Source: Bacteroides gallinarum DSM 18171 = JCM 13658 (GTDB lineage Bacteria > Bacteroidota > Bacteroidia > Bacteroidales > Bacteroidaceae). From it: a DNA stretch of 64,000 nucleotides. The DNA lies in NCBI RefSeq assembly GCF_000374365.1, contig NZ_KB894137.1, forward strand, positions 1 to 64,000. The letters are read 5' to 3'. The position numbers and the translations under genes are program-made. The notes below the pieces were generated by a model. That model saw only the letters and a list, made by a program, of their open reading frames with translations, was not told where the DNA came from and did not search any database. Of this stretch, positions 61,582 to 64,000 are shown piece by piece (positions within the stretch are counted from its first letter, which is position 1; each line of letters starts with the position of its first letter).

Positions 61582-63267
61582 ATGGACTATAAGAATATAA
61601 AACGTTCTATACTTCTTTCTTTTTTGTTTTTTGCCGGCAGCATGCAAGGCGGGTATGCACAGGAAGCATCCGGTACGGAAACCGCTTCATTTGTTCCCCC
61701 CTTCGATTTTCCTATCACCTTCTCCGGCAATTTCGGCGAGATACGTGCCAACCATTTTCATGGCGGGCTCGATTTCAAGACCGGTGGAGCCATAGGCAAG
61801 CCTGTCCGCGCCCTGGCCGACGGGTATATATCGCGTATCCGCGTAACGCACGGGTCGGGCTACGTGCTCGATGTGGCTTACGACAGCGGCTATTCTACTA
61901 TCAACCGCCACCTCAGCGCTTTTGTGGGCGATGTAGCCCGCAGGGTGAAAGCGTTGCAGTACGAACAGGAGAGCTGGGAAGTGGAGATTACTCCCGAGCC
62001 GGGAGAATATCCGGTAAAGGCAGGACAGGTGATAGCGCTTAGCGGCAATACGGGCTACTCCTTCGGTCCTCACCTGCATCTGGATATGATTGAGTCTGCC
62101 ACGGGAGATTACATTGACCCGTTGCCTTTCTTTATGGAAAAGGTGAAAGACACCGTTGCCCCCCGCGCCGAGGGCATCATGCTGTTTCCGCAGCCGGGCA
62201 GGGGAGCGGTGAACGGGAAGCAGAGCCGCCAGGCATTCCCGGTACGTCCCGCGAAACCCGTTACCGCCTGGGGGCTGATAGGCGTGGGCATCCGTGCCTA
62301 CGACCATATGAACGGGGTAGGCAACCGCTACGGCGTGCACACCGTGATACTCGAGGTAGACGGCGAGGAGGTGTTCCGCAGCGTGGTAGACCGCTTTGCC
62401 TACGAAGAAAACCGCTATATCAACTCGTGGACGCACGGGCAGTACATGAAGTCGTTCATCGAGCCGGGCAACCGCCTGCGCATGCTGCATGCCTCCAACG
62501 GGAACCGGGGGCTGGTGGAAATCGACGAGGAACGTCCCTACCGTTTTGTATATACCCTGAGCGATGCGCTGGGCAACACCTCGAAAGTCCGTTTTACCGT
62601 GCAGGGAAAGAAAACCCGCATCCTTCCGGTGGAACATCGCGAGAAGTACGCCTTCAAATGGGACAAGACCAACTACCTCCAGGAACCGGGGTTGGAACTG
62701 GTCGTGCCGCGGGGCATGCTGTACGACGACGTCTGGCTGGATTATGCCGTGCATGCCGACAGCGGGGACGTGGCTTTCACCTACCAGTTGAACGACAAGC
62801 GCATCCCCATGCATGGAGCCTGCGAGATGCGCATCGGGCTGCGCCGCGACTGCTTGGACGACAAGTCGAAATATTACGTGGCTGGCGTTACTGCCAAAGG
62901 CGGTAAATACAGCATAGGCGGTACTTACGAGGACGGCTTTATGAAAGTGCGCATCCGCGACCTGGCTACTTATACGGTAGCCGTAGACACCGTGCCGCCG
63001 GAGATAATCCCGGTCAACCCCCAGCAGTGGCGGCGTACCGGCCGTATCGTCTTTAAGGCGAAAGACAAGCAGACCGGCATCAGCAGCTACCGCGGAACGA
63101 TAGACGGGAAGTACGCCCTGTTTGGCAAGCCCAATTCCATTAGCGGCAACCTGGTATGCGAGCTCGACCCGGAGCATGTGAAGAAAGGCAGCAGGCACAC
63201 CGTAGAAATGACCGTAACGGACGGTTGCGGCAACCTGACCGCCAAACAGTTCCATTTTGTATGGTAA
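61582..63267 (+). CDS. Exported M23 (LytM) family metallopeptidase
   Basis: A 561-residue protein with a signal peptide (about residues 1-26). An N-terminal LytM domain has its zinc ligands in ANHFHGGLDFKTGG (His60, Asp64) and SFGPHLHLDMIES (His164/166), so it looks catalytically complete for murein cross-link hydrolysis. The remaining 380 residues are beta-rich, with the late YTVAVDTVPPEIIPVNP and RTGRIVFKAKDKQTGISSYR resembling Ig-like domains. This long C-terminal extension is typical of Bacteroidetes M23 proteins. Confidence 0.9.
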   Translation: MDYKNIKRSILLSFLFFAGSMQGGYAQEASGTETASFVPPFDFPITFSGNFGEIRANHFHGGLDFKTGGAIGKPVRALADGYISRIRVTHGSGYVLDVAYDSGYSTINRHLSAFVGDVARRVKALQYEQESWEVEITPEPGEYPVKAGQVIALSGNTGYSFGPHLHLDMIESATGDYIDPLPFFMEKVKDTVAPRAEGIMLFPQPGRGAVNGKQSRQAFPVRPAKPVTAWGLIGVGIRAYDHMNGVGNRYGVHTVILEVDGEEVFRSVVDRFAYEENRYINSWTHGQYMKSFIEPGNRLRMLHASNGNRGLVEIDEERPYRFVYTLSDALGNTSKVRFTVQGKKTRILPVEHREKYAFKWDKTNYLQEPGLELVVPRGMLYDDVWLDYAVHADSGDVAFTYQLNDKRIPMHGACEMRIGLRRDCLDDKSKYYVAGVTAKGGKYSIGGTYEDGFMKVRIRDLATYTVAVDTVPPEIIPVNPQQWRRTGRIVFKAKDKQTGISSYRGTIDGKYALFGKPNSISGNLVCELDPEHVKKGSRHTVEMTVTDGCGNLTAKQFHFVW

Positions 63268-63379
63268 GCTTCCGCCCCCTCTCCGGTACACCGTGCCAAT
63301 CTGTGCAAGCTGTGGCGGAATAAGTGAAATGAACAGGTAAACCTATAACAATATTAATCATTACAAAATAATTCGAAGT

Positions 63380-64000
63380 ATGAAAAGATTCACCCTCTCC
63401 GCCGTATTGGCAGTGGCTGCCGTGGCGAACGCTTTCGCCTGTACCAACCTCATCGTTGGCAAGAACGCCTCTACCGACGGCTCTACCATTGTTTCCTATT
63501 CTGCCGACTCCTACGGGCTGTTCGGCGAGTTATACCACTATCCCGCAGGGATACATAAGAAAGGTACGTTAATCGACGTGCACGAGTGGGACACCGGCAA
63601 GTACCTCGGCCAGATAGAGCAGGCACGCCAAACCTACAACGTTATCGGCAATATGAACGAGTTCCAGTTGACTATCGGCGAGACGACTTTCGGCGGACGC
63701 CCCGAACTGGTGGATACTACCGGCATCATAGACTACGGGAGCCTCATTTACCTGGGGCTGCAACGTTCGCGTACGGCGCGCGAGGCTATCAAGGTAATGA
63801 CCGACCTCGTGCAGGAATACGGCTATTACAGCAGCGGCGAGTCCTTCACGATTGCCGACCCCAACGAAATCTGGATAATGGAGATGATAGGCAAGGGGCC
63901 CGGCGTACGCGGGGCTGTATGGGTGGCTGTCCGCGTGCCCGATGACTGTATCTCGGCACATGCCAACCAGAGCCGCATCCACCAGTTCGACATGAACGAC
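63380..64000 (+). CDS. C69 family dipeptidase (PepD-like), 5' part
   Basis: The first 207 codons of an exported dipeptidase cut by the window end. After a signal sequence (LSAVLAVAAVANAFA) comes Cys21 in CTNLIVGKNASTDGSTIVSY, the N-terminal nucleophile of the Ntn-hydrolase fold exposed by processing. MNEFQLTIGETTFGGRPEL, the YYSSGESFTIADPNEIWIME strand and WVAVRVPDDCISAHANQSRI are typical of peptidase family C69/U34. The C-terminal half lies outside. Confidence 0.92.
   Translation, partial: MKRFTLSAVLAVAAVANAFACTNLIVGKNASTDGSTIVSYSADSYGLFGELYHYPAGIHKKGTLIDVHEWDTGKYLGQIEQARQTYNVIGNMNEFQLTIGETTFGGRPELVDTTGIIDYGSLIYLGLQRSRTAREAIKVMTDLVQEYGYYSSGESFTIADPNEIWIMEMIGKGPGVRGAVWVAVRVPDDCISAHANQSRIHQFDMND

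Noticed and set aside
61687..63291. 534-codon open frame on the minus strand
   Set aside because: Antisense to the M23 peptidase gene in GC-rich DNA; no domain pattern.

Overview
The window reads as chromosomal DNA from a gut Bacteroides or a very close Bacteroidales relative. This rests on the recurrent promoter box TAnnTTTG (several copies with TTTG 19-21 bp upstream), a short region-1.1-less primary sigma factor, a UpxY-type capsule antiterminator, Bacteroidales-only DUF proteins and a GadB-GlsA-channel-GadC glutamate acid-resistance cluster. No tRNA, rRNA or CRISPR array was seen. The species cannot be named from the sequence alone.

Layout: (1) 1-7.9 kb, housekeeping: ridA and folC (convergent, overlapping tails), a PIN-PhoH ATPase, a FlaA1/CapD-type membrane nucleotide-sugar dehydratase, eight 44-bp tandem repeats, then a PyrD-like flavoprotein, YggS and a DUF4494 protein on the minus strand. 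(2) 8.1-28.3 kb, a capsular polysaccharide locus: promoter and leader, upxY (no upxZ follows), a decayed IS66 element, a CDP-3,6-dideoxyhexose cassette (rfbH, rfbF, rfbG, SDR) joined to a split transketolase-like pair, Wzx flippase, glycosyltransferase, a second IS66 relic fused to a dead GT4 gene, several very AT-rich glycosyltransferases and a Wzy-like polymerase, ugd, a sugar aminotransferase, an initiating phosphoglycosyl transferase, and an Mpi-like serine invertase beside an 18-bp perfect inverted repeat. (3) 28.3-37.5 kb: HdeD, Tpx, DedA, TPR protein, GlnS, PhoU next to a PstS-like relic, RibE, nitroreductase, BrkB/YihY. (4) 37.6-42 kb: RNase P RNA and a three-gene murein-peptide set (NlpC/P60 peptidase, dipeptide epimerase, transglutaminase-like lipoprotein). 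(5) 42-53 kb: HtrA, RpoD, clostripain-type peptidase, RlmH, NadC, an ECF sigma operon with a membrane protein ending in a beta-barrel-like domain, and a 2-nitropropane-dioxygenase family protein. (6) 53-64 kb: the acid-resistance cluster gadC, channel, glsA, gadB (all minus), an MFS exporter, alanine dehydrogenase, an M23 peptidase and the start of a C69 dipeptidase.

How it works together: the capsule locus carries all functional classes for a Wzx/Wzy capsule: regulator, precursor synthesis, initiating transferase, elongating transferases, flippase and polymerase. Its most unusual part is the coupling of CDP-4-keto-3,6-dideoxyglucose synthesis to a two-subunit transketolase-like enzyme and an SDR. 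By analogy with the yersiniose route this suggests a two-carbon branched 3,6-dideoxyhexose. The dideoxyhexose block lies between two relics of the same internally deleted IS66 element, and base composition changes along the locus, so the capsule looks assembled by cassette exchange. The intergenic regions are also rich in minisatellites (44, 22 and 16 bp), long inverted repeats and structured hairpins.
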